Below are positions 48,101 through 50,788 of a stretch of DNA of 64,000 bases, in pieces. The stretch is from Diphasiastrum complanatum (lineage: Eukaryota > Streptophyta > Lycopodiopsida > Lycopodiales > Lycopodiaceae). The position numbers and the translations under genes were made by a program. Each line of letters starts with the position of its first letter. The first letter of the stretch is position 1. The stretch is from NCBI GenBank assembly GCA_029204225.1, contig CM055095.1:62836523-62900522 (forward strand), read 5' to 3'. A model generated the notes under the pieces. It saw only the letters and a program-made list of their open reading frames with translations. It was not told the DNA's origin and made no database searches.

Positions 48101-48112
48101 GAGAACCTGTAG
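1..48112 (+). CDS. EDR2-like protein (PH, START-like, DUF1336), 5' end outside window
   Basis: Multi-exon plant gene related to ENHANCED DISEASE RESISTANCE 2. Arabidopsis EDR2 restrains salicylate-dependent defence and cell death; its PH domain binds PI4P and it sits on endomembranes (family knowledge, not shown here). Exons: 1-78, 1309-1370, 1490-~1558 (last two probable), 26794-26892, 26975-27021, 27116-27216, 27332-27427, 27551-27615, 27733-27804, 27903-28061, 28235-28566, 29150-29210, 29459-29634, 46591-46692, 47052-47105, 47272-47415, 47559-47654, 47794-47895, 48011-48112. Every junction from 26794 on has GT/AG and matching phase, with no stop until TAG at 48110-48112. [28 protein letters not shown] and VDIGSS-like segments are family hallmarks. 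It resembles the Arabidopsis At2g28320/At3g54800 type more than EDR2 itself. The first exons and promoter are off the left edge. Confidence 0.9.
1309..1370 (+). CDS. EDR2-like probable exon after the PH domain
   Basis: Acceptor CAG at 1306-1308 and donor GT at 1371-1372. The 62 nt start in phase 0, as required by the preceding exon, and encode [20 protein letters not shown] plus two bases. The region after the PH domain varies in this family, so the call rests on splice sites, phase and position. Confidence 0.55.
1490..1558 (+). CDS. EDR2-like probable exon, basic linker
   Basis: Acceptor CAG at 1487-1489; phase fits the previous exon. It encodes a basic stretch beginning [20 protein letters not shown], like the Ser/Lys/Arg-rich segment before the START domain in relatives. 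The best donor (GT at 1559-1560) leaves phase 2, while the next recognised exon needs phase 1. Either the 3' boundary is wrong or a small exon has been missed. Confidence 0.4.
1559..2637. other. Intronic DNA without a recognised element
   Basis: Start of the giant intron. Short open frames exist, but none has a recognisable family pattern. A frame around 1525-1710 reads like a Ser-rich linker, yet it does not join the neighbouring exons in phase. Confidence 0.5.
2638..2780 (+). pseudogene. Copia gag N-terminal fragment
   Basis: From ATG at 2638 the frame reads [20 protein letters not shown] then YAIWKFNM. The pattern K-LDG-NY--W---M is the N-terminal signature of Ty1/Copia gag polyproteins. 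The frame continues briefly and then is lost. A short truncated relic, identified by motif only. Confidence 0.6.
3040..3475 (-). pseudogene. Ty3/Gypsy protease-to-RT relic
   Basis: Read on the minus strand, about 3470-3300 gives a protease-like start ([19 protein letters not shown], with DSG for the catalytic D-T/S-G). About 3130-3050 gives [17 protein letters not shown], the first conserved block of Gypsy reverse transcriptases. Stops and a frameshift interrupt it, and the intervening RT N-terminus is short. It is separate from the chromovirus-type element to its right, since the protease sequences differ. Old fragment of a Gypsy pol gene. Confidence 0.6.
3851..4268 (-). repeat. 3' LTR of Gypsy-1
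   Basis: About 418 bp running from AGTTACGAAT to CCATAACT on the plus strand. It is closely similar to the LTR at 39595-40037, including the shared GGGCCCAAGGCC and CTTATGCATAAA blocks. The purine-rich PPT-like stretch GGGAGAG (minus strand) lies next to its right edge, as expected for a 3' LTR on the minus strand. Confidence 0.7.
4380..4840 (-). pseudogene. Gypsy integrase C-terminus with chromodomain
   Basis: Minus-strand frame with [20 protein letters not shown] and later DIFHVSLLR: the GPY/F module and HVS-L- linker of Gypsy integrases. Just downstream, in another frame, [12 protein letters not shown] matches the chromodomain signature (WDG-P-EEATWE). This puts the element among the chromoviruses. 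Frameshifts separate the two parts, so no complete protein is encoded. Confidence 0.75.
5275..5475 (-). repeat. Tandem duplication at the Gypsy protease/RT junction
   Basis: The roughly 100 bases at 5275-5371 (GTCAACTGGAGGAGCTG... to CTGATCAGCTGATG) recur at 5372-5475 with a handful of substitutions. The coding reading [12 protein letters not shown] appears in both copies. A local duplication within a dead element. Confidence 0.75.
5801..6279. other. Intronic DNA, no recognised feature
   Basis: AT-rich stretch between the Gypsy-1 remnant and a gag relic. It contains TCTAATCTAATCTAATC short repeats near 5928-5942. Could be LTR or leader sequence of the adjacent gag relic, but no matching second copy is visible. 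Confidence 0.4.
6280..6665 (-). pseudogene. Gypsy gag N-terminal fragment
   Basis: The minus-strand frame from ATG at 6665 reads [20 protein letters not shown] then a helical stretch [20 protein letters not shown], then Pro/Ser-rich sequence. This is the layout of plant Gypsy gag N-termini, just after the leader. A stop interrupts it near residue 48. Assignment is by composition and layout, not by a strict motif. Confidence 0.45.
6840..8299 (+). mobile_element. Internally deleted Copia element
   Basis: Plus strand, frames interrupted. About 6840-6920 reads [19 protein letters not shown] (integrase C-terminal signature). About 7180-7510 is the RT N-terminus ([20 protein letters not shown], then [15 protein letters not shown]). 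It then jumps directly to the RNase H domain at about 7580-7930 ([33 protein letters not shown]). The RT catalytic core, including its YVDD, is deleted. Bases 8031-8299 are non-coding 3' flank, possibly LTR. It borders the (GA)n tract of LINE copy A. Confidence 0.75.
8300..8373. repeat. (GA)n tract at the 3' end of LINE copy A
   Basis: About 74 bases of uninterrupted GA on the plus strand, the 3' tail of minus-strand LINE copy A. The Copia relic lies directly to its left. Confidence 0.95.
8374..9923 (-). mobile_element. LINE copy A, 5' truncated
   Basis: Minus-strand LINE of the family described under copy B. The 3' end is at 8374 (ATTAATAAAC), with the stem-loop at 8395-8408. It carries the C-terminal part of ORF2: the [20 protein letters not shown] segment (around 9614-9500) and a CCHC-finger region near 9060-8960. 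A PIP-like motif HPLITSFF lies at 8825-8802, with His for the usual Gln. It is truncated 5' within the RT, soon after the catalytic block, near 9923. Several frameshifts. Confidence 0.85.
9924..10351 (-). pseudogene. Fragment of a divergent LINE ORF1 (copy H)
   Basis: Minus strand, about 10345-10190. [20 protein letters not shown] and [12 protein letters not shown] match the C-terminal domain of L1-type ORF1 proteins and parallel [13 protein letters not shown] in LINE copy B, but with much divergence and stops. The segment begins, in LINE orientation, exactly at the (TC)n tail of copy B. The lower half (9924-10190) is not recognised. Confidence 0.55.
10352..10388. repeat. (GA)n(AAAG)n tract at the 3' end of LINE copy B
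   Basis: GA repeats followed on the plus strand by AAAG repeats. In LINE orientation this is AATAAAGC(TTTC)n(TC)n, the same tail type as on copies C, D and F. Confidence 0.95.
10581..14193 (-). pseudogene. LINE copy B ORF2: endonuclease, RT, CCHC finger, PIP-like motif
   Basis: From ATG at 14193, a 639-residue open stretch begins with an AP-like endonuclease: N13 (VWNCDG), E40 (METHE), D158/N160 (TGDFNAR), D244 (VVDYLM) and S267-D268-H269. RT follows ([32 protein letters not shown] at 12064-12053). Comparison with copy D shows a one-base deletion near 12332 and others near 11660 that break the frame. The last 232 residues (11279-10581) hold a finger C64-C67-H77-C82, a PIP-like QPQITSFF at 140-147, an acidic stretch and a second ITSFY. 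Endonuclease nicking and target-primed reverse transcription are the expected roles. Confidence 0.88.
14227..15676 (-). pseudogene. LINE copy B ORF1: Pro/Ala/Ser-rich N-terminus, coiled coil, RRM, C-terminal domain
   Basis: ATG complement at 15676-15674, only four bases from the (TC)n tract. About 245 residues are rich in Pro, Ala, Ser and Leu with repeated PLAAPS units. A TAG at 14941-14939 interrupts, but the same frame continues into a coiled coil ([20 protein letters not shown]). A frameshift near 14690 leads to an RRM-like segment ([20 protein letters not shown]) and a C-terminal domain with [13 protein letters not shown], ending at 14227. The last three modules follow L1-type ORF1p, an RNA-binding chaperone; the long low-complexity N-terminus is unusual. 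ORF2 starts 33 bases downstream. Confidence 0.8.
15160..15600. repeat. G-rich minisatellite coding the PLAAPS repeats of LINE ORF1
   Basis: Plus strand is full of GGGGCAGCGAGGGA-like units of 12-24 bases, irregularly tandem. On the minus strand they encode the PLAAPS/SLAAPS repeats of ORF1. Open frames on the plus strand here (Glu/Gly/Ala-Arg rich) are by-products of the repeat. Confidence 0.85.
15680..15733. repeat. (GA)n(AAAG)n tract between LINE copies B and C
   Basis: The 3' tail of copy C and, with no spacer, the 5' boundary of copy B just upstream of the ORF1 start codon. Confidence 0.95.
15734..16573 (-). mobile_element. LINE copy C, severely 5' truncated
   Basis: About 840 bases: 3' region with stem-loop 15753-15765, the acidic and HRDQRQ segments, PIP-like QPLITSFF at 16213-16190, and the finger region ([20 protein letters not shown]) at 16414-16340. 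The 5' truncation near 16573 falls in the sequence corresponding to GGTCATGCC of its relatives, flush against the tail of copy D. Confidence 0.88.
16574..16598. repeat. Short GA/AAAG tract between LINE copies C and D
   Basis: GGGAGGGAGAGAAAGAAAGA and a further AAAG unit: a shorter, partly degenerate tail of copy D. Confidence 0.85.
16599..18624 (-). mobile_element. LINE copy D, 5' truncated in the RT
   Basis: About 2 kb, closely similar to copy B. It has 3' stem-loop 16618-16631, PIP-like QPQITSFF at 17055-17032, a finger ([20 protein letters not shown]), the RT C-terminal half with intact YADD at 18264-18253, and [19 protein letters not shown]. It keeps bases that are deleted in copy B (around 12332 and 11660 of B), so comparing the two locates B's frameshifts. 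It ends 5' near 18624, where a Copia fragment takes over. Confidence 0.88.
18625..19352 (+). mobile_element. Copia-derived fragment between LINE copies D and E
   Basis: The right part (about 19140-19325) reads [13 protein letters not shown], then after a frame change [17 protein letters not shown]. This is the integrase C-terminal linker of Copia elements (SRDV-F-E ... acidic). The left part (18625-19130) is AT-rich with a TATATATGTA box and CACACGTGTG motifs and looks like LTR or leader sequence. The fragment removed the 3' end of LINE copy E or joined it by deletion. Confidence 0.5.
19353..20631 (-). mobile_element. LINE copy E, truncated at both ends
   Basis: Divergent copy. It carries RT C-terminal sequence ([20 protein letters not shown], then [20 protein letters not shown]), a finger region, PIP-like QPQITDFF at 19602-19579 and an acidic D-rich stretch with HRDQRQ. 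The 3' UTR and tail are missing at the Copia junction. In LINE orientation it begins exactly at the (TC)n tail of copy F. Confidence 0.85.
20632..20680. repeat. (GA)n(AAAG)n tract between LINE copies E and F
   Basis: Tail of copy F and start point of copy E, without intervening sequence. Confidence 0.95.
20681..21644 (-). mobile_element. LINE copy F, severely 5' truncated
   Basis: About 960 bases. 3' stem-loop at 20701-20712, ITSFYS near 20900, PIP-like QSQITSFF at 21140-21117, then the finger region ([20 protein letters not shown]) and upstream ORF2 sequence to [19 protein letters not shown]. Truncated against the long (GA)n tract of copy G. Confidence 0.88.
21645..21722. repeat. (GA)n tract between LINE copies F and G
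   Basis: About 76 bases of pure GA ending GAGATC before CTTTATTAATG of copy G. The AAAG part seen in other tails is absent, as in copy A. Confidence 0.95.
21723..24497 (-). mobile_element. LINE copy G, most divergent, split by an insertion
   Basis: Two parts, 21723-23339 and about 24190-24497, are collinear with copies B and D. It carries a finger ([20 protein letters not shown]), RT C-terminus ([20 protein letters not shown]), and in the right part [20 protein letters not shown] and [19 protein letters not shown]. The catalytic box reads YAND rather than YADD and is split by the insertion. The 3' stem-loop is TACC/GGTA instead of TGCC/GGCA. The PIP-like motif is degenerate (PLIQLS). 5' truncated at a (GA)n tract at 24498. 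Confidence 0.88.
23340..24189. mobile_element. About 850-bp LTR-like insertion in LINE copy G
   Basis: Interrupts copy G exactly: joining the flanks restores alignment with copy D with no gap. It begins TGTTAAAATT and is flanked by TAGCA on the left and TACCA on the right, a likely 5-bp target duplication with one mutation. It contains a TATA-like GTGTATATATGG and several CACGTGTGAAA motifs, resembling the Copia-type LTR sequence near 49.3 kb. The right end (GACC) lacks the canonical CA, so a solo LTR is likely but not proven. Confidence 0.55.
24498..24522. repeat. (GA)n tract at the 5' boundary of LINE copy G
   Basis: About 24 bases of AG/GA between the truncated 5' end of copy G and unique intron DNA. 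It may be the remnant of the original microsatellite target of the whole chain. Confidence 0.9.
24523..25559. other. Intronic DNA, no recognised feature
   Basis: AT-rich; short open frames only. No family pattern seen on either strand. Confidence 0.5.
25560..25950 (-). pseudogene. Old LINE reverse transcriptase relic
   Basis: Minus strand: about 25920-25850 reads [18 protein letters not shown] (cf. [16 protein letters not shown] of the nearby LINEs). 25811-25617 then gives [20 protein letters not shown] and [15 protein letters not shown], matching the YADD and KTKVMVF blocks. YADD has become YVDN. No poly(TC) tail is nearby. Probably an old relative of the same LINE lineage. Confidence 0.65.
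25951..26793. other. Intronic DNA, no recognised feature
   Basis: A 122-codon minus-strand frame lies at 26468-26100, without a family pattern I can name. It may be degenerate LINE or LTR-element sequence. Confidence 0.4.
26794..26892 (+). CDS. EDR2-like exon: entry to START-like domain
   Basis: Acceptor CAG 26791-26793, donor GT 26893. It encodes LLDWTESLS...[15 protein letters not shown]; the DW and SPW.IFGC.NG segments are diagnostic for this protein family. Enters after one base of a codon and leaves after one base. Confidence 0.92.
26975..27021 (+). CDS. EDR2-like exon: START-like domain
   Basis: Short exon encoding [16 protein letters not shown]; acceptor CAG just upstream and donor GT 27022. 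It follows an 82-nt intron, so normal compact introns coexist with the giant ones. Confidence 0.9.
27116..27216 (+). CDS. EDR2-like exon: START-like domain
   Basis: Encodes [20 protein letters not shown] and continues to ALGPSRA. This is the start of the START-like fold, matching the family's AVGVV-A-CE--FE pattern. Strong donor GTGAGT at 27217. Confidence 0.92.
27332..27427 (+). CDS. EDR2-like exon: START-like domain
   Basis: Encodes [20 protein letters not shown] and ends in GWHPW. WD-CF and V-E--DGHT are conserved positions. Donor GTGAAG at 27428. Confidence 0.92.
27551..27615 (+). CDS. EDR2-like exon: START-like domain
   Basis: Encodes [20 protein letters not shown] plus Tyr. RD---RYWRR--DGSY is the most recognisable motif of the EDR2 START-like region. 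Donor GTATGT. Confidence 0.93.
27733..27804 (+). CDS. EDR2-like exon: START-like domain
   Basis: Encodes [20 protein letters not shown] and ARIK, the family pattern V-L-HS-----CPP--G-VRA. Phase agrees with both neighbouring exons. Confidence 0.93.
27903..28061 (+). CDS. EDR2-like exon: end of START-like domain
   Basis: Begins [20 protein letters not shown] and ends VLERIA. SGGY-I-PL---- and the downstream hydrophobic helix close the lipid-binding-like fold. Donor GTAAGA at 28062. Confidence 0.93.
28235..28566 (+). CDS. EDR2-like exon: acidic interdomain linker
   Basis: A 332-nt exon starting [19 protein letters not shown] and running into a Glu/Asp/Ser-rich disordered linker ([27 protein letters not shown]). 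Such an acidic linker separates the START-like and DUF1336 parts in relatives. Ends in phase 0 with donor GTGTCT. Confidence 0.9.
29150..29210 (+). CDS. EDR2-like exon: interdomain linker
   Basis: Encodes [20 protein letters not shown] plus one base. Acceptor CAG 29147-29149, donor GT 29211. Short exon consistent in phase; sequence itself is not strongly diagnostic. Confidence 0.8.
29459..29634 (+). CDS. EDR2-like exon: start of DUF1336
   Basis: Encodes a segment ending [23 protein letters not shown], which matches the CW------F-VRGK-YL-D entry of DUF1336 (EDR2_C). The donor GT at 29635 opens a 16,956-nt intron. Confidence 0.92.
30079..30513 (-). repeat. 3' LTR of Gypsy-3
   Basis: Shares long blocks with 31711-32004 (for example GCATAAAGAT-AGATATGAGGC and CTAATTAGGACTAAGAAAGTAA). 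Ends near TCCATGAAT, with a purine-rich stretch on the minus strand just outside. Confidence 0.7.
31711..32677 (-). repeat. 5' LTR of Gypsy-3, interrupted
   Basis: LTR halves 31711-32004 and 32561-32677 are collinear with the other LTR and with the Gypsy-1 LTR (GGGCCCAAGGCCTGCTTATG). A 556-bp insertion separates them. Confidence 0.7.
32005..32560. mobile_element. 556-bp insertion in the Gypsy-3 LTR, flanked by GACTA
   Basis: GACTA occurs at 32000-32004 and again at 32561-32565, a probable target-site duplication. The insert is GC-richer than its surroundings and contains GGGTATATATACGG, a TATA-like box. No coding frame. Size and layout suggest a solo LTR, but the ends are not a clear TG...CA. 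Confidence 0.5.
32678..34690. other. Intronic DNA, no recognised feature
   Basis: Contains a 142-codon plus-strand frame (32950-33378) with hydrophobic stretches but no family signature. The rest is AT-rich and without repeats matching elsewhere in the window. Confidence 0.45.
34700..35110 (-). pseudogene. Possible Gypsy protease/RT linker relic
   Basis: The minus-strand frame includes [20 protein letters not shown], reminiscent of KAHCAALLC in Gypsy-1, followed by low-complexity linker-like sequence. The match is short. It could equally be leader or linker of another LTR element. Confidence 0.3.
35505..35876. repeat. Tandem repeats of about 165-190 bp
   Basis: Two units (about 35541-35706 and 35707-35876) share GCACTATGATAGGGATG, AATGTAGTGTGTTA, CCATATATTG-ATGGATTACA and GGCCATGAGCTCTTTTATTC. 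A smaller duplication of about 33 bases lies at 35511-35575. They precede the LTR of Gypsy-4. Confidence 0.8.
35895..36369 (+). repeat. 5' LTR of Gypsy-4
   Basis: About 475 bp matching 43032-43505 (shared blocks GGACGAGCAACTAGCTGG, GGCATGGGGGTGGTGCCTCA and GGGCACCTACGGTTGGGTGG). It ends immediately before the primer site. The left end is taken as the start of shared sequence at TAACGTATTC. Confidence 0.8.
36370..36382 (+). promoter_or_regulatory. Primer-binding site of Gypsy-4
   Basis: TGGTATCAGAGCC directly after the LTR: complementary to the 3' end of plant initiator Met tRNA, the usual LTR-retrotransposon primer. Confidence 0.85.
36969..37496 (-). pseudogene. Gypsy-2 aspartic protease
   Basis: 175-residue frame opening [20 protein letters not shown]: the D-T-G-S active-site box of a retroviral-type aspartic protease. 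It continues with [20 protein letters not shown] and ends with [14 protein letters not shown], the junction also seen in Gypsy-1. The start codon Met here is internal; the real polyprotein enters from gag. Pol is deleted downstream. Confidence 0.8.
38250..38790 (-). pseudogene. Gypsy-2 gag
   Basis: The minus-strand frame has [20 protein letters not shown] at its start. It then has [41 protein letters not shown] and [20 protein letters not shown]. The W--K-----------A-------A--WW----R pattern is Retrotrans_gag of Ty3/Gypsy. After about 180 residues the frame runs into shifted sequence. It forms the particle in an active element; here it is broken. Confidence 0.8.
38940..39560 (-). repeat. Degenerate tandem repeats in the Gypsy-2 leader, with a (GA)n tract
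   Basis: The unit GTAGTAGGGCGCTGG-CAGCCTC (plus strand) recurs about every 75-85 bases near 39213, 39297, 39373, 39447 and 39525, with more degenerate copies near 39157 and 38945. Between units come GAAAA-TGGTGATGAA-like spacers. A (GA)n tract sits at 39093-39123. Confidence 0.75.
39581..39594 (-). promoter_or_regulatory. Primer-binding site of Gypsy-2
   Basis: Minus strand TGGTATCAGAGCAC immediately inside the LTR: initiator Met tRNA primer site. Confidence 0.85.
39595..40037 (-). repeat. 5' LTR of Gypsy-2
   Basis: 443 bp, from AGTTACGAAT to CCATAACT on the plus strand, matching the Gypsy-1 LTR. On its own strand it runs AGTTATGG...CGTAACT, a short inverted terminal repeat in place of TG...CA. 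Confidence 0.8.
40330..40760 (+). pseudogene. Gypsy-4 gag
   Basis: [16 protein letters not shown] and then, in another frame, [20 protein letters not shown] and [11 protein letters not shown]: the C-terminal half of Retrotrans_gag (F--GL---------------L--A---A). The N-terminus was displaced by the Gypsy-2 insertion or lost. Confidence 0.65.
41150..43025 (+). pseudogene. Gypsy-4 protease, RT and RNase H
   Basis: Protease near 41160-41230 ([22 protein letters not shown] in place of DTGS). RT entry near 41770-41890 ([33 protein letters not shown]), with the catalytic box region near 42230 reading FIEDILVY instead of YIDDILVY. RNase H near 42685-42860 ([32 protein letters not shown]) and the VVADAL end near 42990. 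Many stops. No integrase follows. Confidence 0.78.
43032..43505 (+). repeat. 3' LTR of Gypsy-4
   Basis: Matches 35895-36369. Directly preceded by the truncated end of RNase H, so no polypurine tract is visible; a deletion joined pol to the LTR. Confidence 0.78.
43506..45350. other. Intronic DNA, no recognised feature
   Basis: AT-rich. GCCATTT is repeated three times at 43617-43637. No coding pattern found. Confidence 0.45.
45360..45850 (-). pseudogene. Gypsy integrase C-terminus with chromodomain, second relic
   Basis: Minus strand: 45845-45594 includes [31 protein letters not shown] and [11 protein letters not shown] (GPY/F module and HVS linker, with GPY degenerate). It is followed, in another frame, by [20 protein letters not shown], a chromodomain. 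A diverged copy of the same chromovirus type as Gypsy-1, with no RT nearby. Confidence 0.72.
46190..46420 (+). repeat. Chromovirus LTR relic in plus orientation
   Basis: AGGCCTGAAAGGCC..., AAGGGCCCTACTTTTATTGA and GAGGGTGCACTATTTTCCCT are the reverse complement of blocks found in the LTRs of Gypsy-1 and Gypsy-2. Orientation is opposite to the relic at 45.4-45.8 kb, so it is probably a separate insertion. Confidence 0.5.
46591..46692 (+). CDS. EDR2-like exon: DUF1336
   Basis: Encodes [20 protein letters not shown], then [26 protein letters not shown] is a DUF1336 hallmark. The exon joins in phase 0 to 29634 across the giant intron, showing that the transposon-filled stretch is intronic rather than a break in the gene. 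Confidence 0.93.
47052..47105 (+). CDS. EDR2-like exon: DUF1336
   Basis: 54-nt exon encoding [18 protein letters not shown] (family: K--F---IN-Q). Acceptor CAG before 47052, donor GTAAGT after 47105. Confidence 0.88.
47272..47415 (+). CDS. EDR2-like exon: DUF1336
   Basis: Encodes [18 protein letters not shown], then a stretch with [27 protein letters not shown] and F--GDD-(F/Y)R-SR-KLIP are DUF1336 signatures. Confidence 0.95.
47559..47654 (+). CDS. EDR2-like exon: DUF1336
   Basis: Encodes [20 protein letters not shown] and [30 protein letters not shown] is the most conserved DUF1336 block. Confidence 0.95.
47794..47895 (+). CDS. EDR2-like exon: DUF1336 hydrophobic block
   Basis: Encodes [20 protein letters not shown] then a hydrophobic stretch ending ELAFLIQ. 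D--IGSS-VA--V--L--GY---LVV--AFL-Q is typical of the family's C-terminal region. Confidence 0.95.
48011..48112 (+). CDS. EDR2-like terminal exon with stop codon
   Basis: Encodes [20 protein letters not shown] and [13 protein letters not shown], then TAG at 48110-48112. ANT-EELPE-L-GT-R is the conserved end of DUF1336. I do not see an unambiguous poly(A) signal in the next few hundred bases. Confidence 0.93.
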   Translation, partial: ANTDEELPEKLMGTCRISCLETARSVQAPSENL

Positions 48113-49739
48113 CGGAAGGTGGCTCAAATCTGATGCTTGGCTAATGACTATGCAAGTAATATTGTTGCACCTATCGGTCTCTGGAGTCCCTCTTGATTCA
48201 CCTTGATACAGGAAAACAAGATTTTGCAAGAAAGACTGGTGCAACAAAACTAGTTAATCATTAATGCTATACAATCAAAATCTTTTTTCTGCTAACATCA
48301 GCAAAATGACTGCAAAGGTGAAGATGGGGCAGGACACTCTTGCAGGTGTGTTCATAGCATGTAATGATTGTTTAGGGGATATAAGGAAAAGGTTTTCCTT
48401 GGAAATTTTCACACCCATAACATTTGCAGTGCCAAAAATTGAAATGTGTAGTTTATGATAGTTAAGACTTCATGGCATTAGTTGTGGTAGTTATTTTCAC
48501 ATCATATGTAAGTGTGCCTCAACATAGGGTATTTGAGATTTATATGATCTCAGGGATTTCAAATTTGAGATAAGTTTTTCTTATAGTTTGATAGAGTTCT
48601 ATAACAAACATTTAAGACTCTTATCTTATGTTTCCAGTTCAATCGATTCCCAATATTTCAGAGATTATGGACCTCTATATTTTTTCATGTTAACTTTATT
48701 GACAAATTCATTCCCAGTTCTAGGTGGTTGTGTAATTTTTGTAAATTGTAGGGAGCAAGTAGAATTATATTGAAATACTTGCAGCTTGTTATGAAAATAC
48801 TTGCGTCTAGCTTAGTTTGATGTTGCATATGCCTCTCATTGTGAGATGGAAACACATGATATTGGGATCAAGGGTAATGCTCTAATTTGTGTCCATCTGG
48901 AAAATACATGTTCAAACTTTACTCTGGAGATGTACGCATGATTAAACAAATGAGCTAATTATGTGGATTTTCATGCATTGGCTATTTACAATTGTTTAGT
49001 TACAGATTCACTCTATAACTCTAATAATGATATGAGAGTTTCAAGCTAAATATGATTGGATGTCGATAAGAATGTGCATAGATGTTTTGAAGGCATTCCA
49101 CAACATTCGGCAACACCATTGACATTTTTGCTAAACATTCACTGATCGTATGAATCAACTTAATGTTTACTGACACATTATTATAATCTCATATTTTTGG
49201 ACATGGTAGCATCATCACACTCAAAGGAAATGCTTGACAAGAAATTTCCAAAGACCAATTTATACATCATACACATTTGGTAGGCAAATTACATGTGAAA
49301 CATATGCGAAATTGGATCATTTTACGTTTTGATGTACATGTGTAAATCACACACGTTTGGAGCATGTTCCCATGTGTGAGTAGTAGGCCTATTTGCATTA
49401 GCCAATTCATACTTTAGAATAGGTTGTTTTTTCAAGCAATGTGAGACTAGATAAAAGCTAGTCATGTAGAAGCATGCCAAGTGTCATCATGAGGTTGAGA
49501 CCCAATCCCCTCATCCTACTTGCTTGCACAAGTTTCACACAAAATCACAAAAGTAAGCTAAAACTCAATGAAATCATAGTTTTTTAGTTCCTAAATGCTT
49601 CATAACTACACAGTCTAACTCTCTTGAGATGAGAGCAAGTTAACAGCATGGATAAATAAATCGGACTTGAGGTCTTCAAAATTTGATTTCCATAGAGAAG
49701 CATAGCAATGGAAAAAAAGATGAACCACATCTTCATCTA
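48113..49739. other. Intergenic DNA downstream of the EDR2-like gene
   Basis: Should contain the 3' UTR and poly(A) site, which I cannot place. Around 49260-49400 there are CACACGTTTGGAGCATG and CATGTGTGAG motifs like those in the Copia-type LTR sequences at 23.4 kb. No coding pattern. Confidence 0.4.
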
Positions 49740-50417
49740 ATAATTTTCATTTAGAATAGATTTGCATTACATCCTCTCTATAATGAGCACGAACATGGTA
49801 TTTTCCTTGATTCCTCCTCCAAATAATGTATTCTTTGCATTGAATATTTTGTACTATATTCTCCACCATTATCAGATCTCAGAACTTTGATTTTTCTTCA
49901 TGTCTGTGTTTCAGCTAAGTGTAGGAAAAAAGTGCAGATTGGCAAGTAGTGCACCATAGGTCAAATTAATCATCACATTGACTTTTGGGGTCCAATTATG
50001 TTTAGAGGTGACTACATGCCTAATTGAGTAGGAGCTCTAGCTACCACTATATGGATGTGGAGTCTCATTGTACTTGAAAATTTTTGAGAGAAAATCAAGT
50101 TTTTGGCTAGCATACTTTTTATCCTTTCTCTCTCTACTCGAGAGCTTGGTTGGTTTCTATCTTTTACCCGAAAGCAAGGTGCTTGTTTGGCTCTTCCACA
50201 ATGAGATTTACTTAATTTTTTTTGGATATGCATGAAACTTGCTTGACTTTGGATGATTATTACTTTTTGTGTACTAGAGCTCTTGCCTAGATCCAAATTG
50301 TGTTAGATAGCTCTTGAAAATCCGAGTTAATCAAAGGTAATTTGGTAGTGTGCAACCTCTCACGCATGTAGGTCGTGGTAGATATATTCAAGGTCCTCAA
50401 AACTCAATTTTCTGACA

Positions 50418-50429
50418 TGGTATCAGAGC
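50418..50429 (+). promoter_or_regulatory. Primer-binding site of the Copia element
   Basis: TGGTATCAGAGC, preceded by CTGACA, which fits an LTR ending in CA. Confidence 0.8.
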
Positions 50430-50788
50430 TAGATCCATACATGCTTAAAGGTAGATAATTTTGAAGCAAGATTTTGTGTGACAAATCTAGGTTTGAGAGT
50501 GCTCTAGGATTTCAATTGTCTTCTAGCTTCAAATTGGCCAATGATTGCTATATTTGGTTGATTTCTTGGATCAATAGCAAGCATCTAATGTGTGAAAAGT
50601 TCAGGCCACGTGTGAGTTGCATCTACTTTGAAATTTTGTAGCAATCACATTTTTGATCAATTGAGTCCAAGTGGACATTTGATGGAAAGAGCTTGAAGTG
50701 TAGAATGAAAATACTAAGGCACCAAGGGTTGTTGATGTTTGGATCTAATCTTTGAGAGTAGGTAGGTGTCCACCTAATATTTTTTAGA

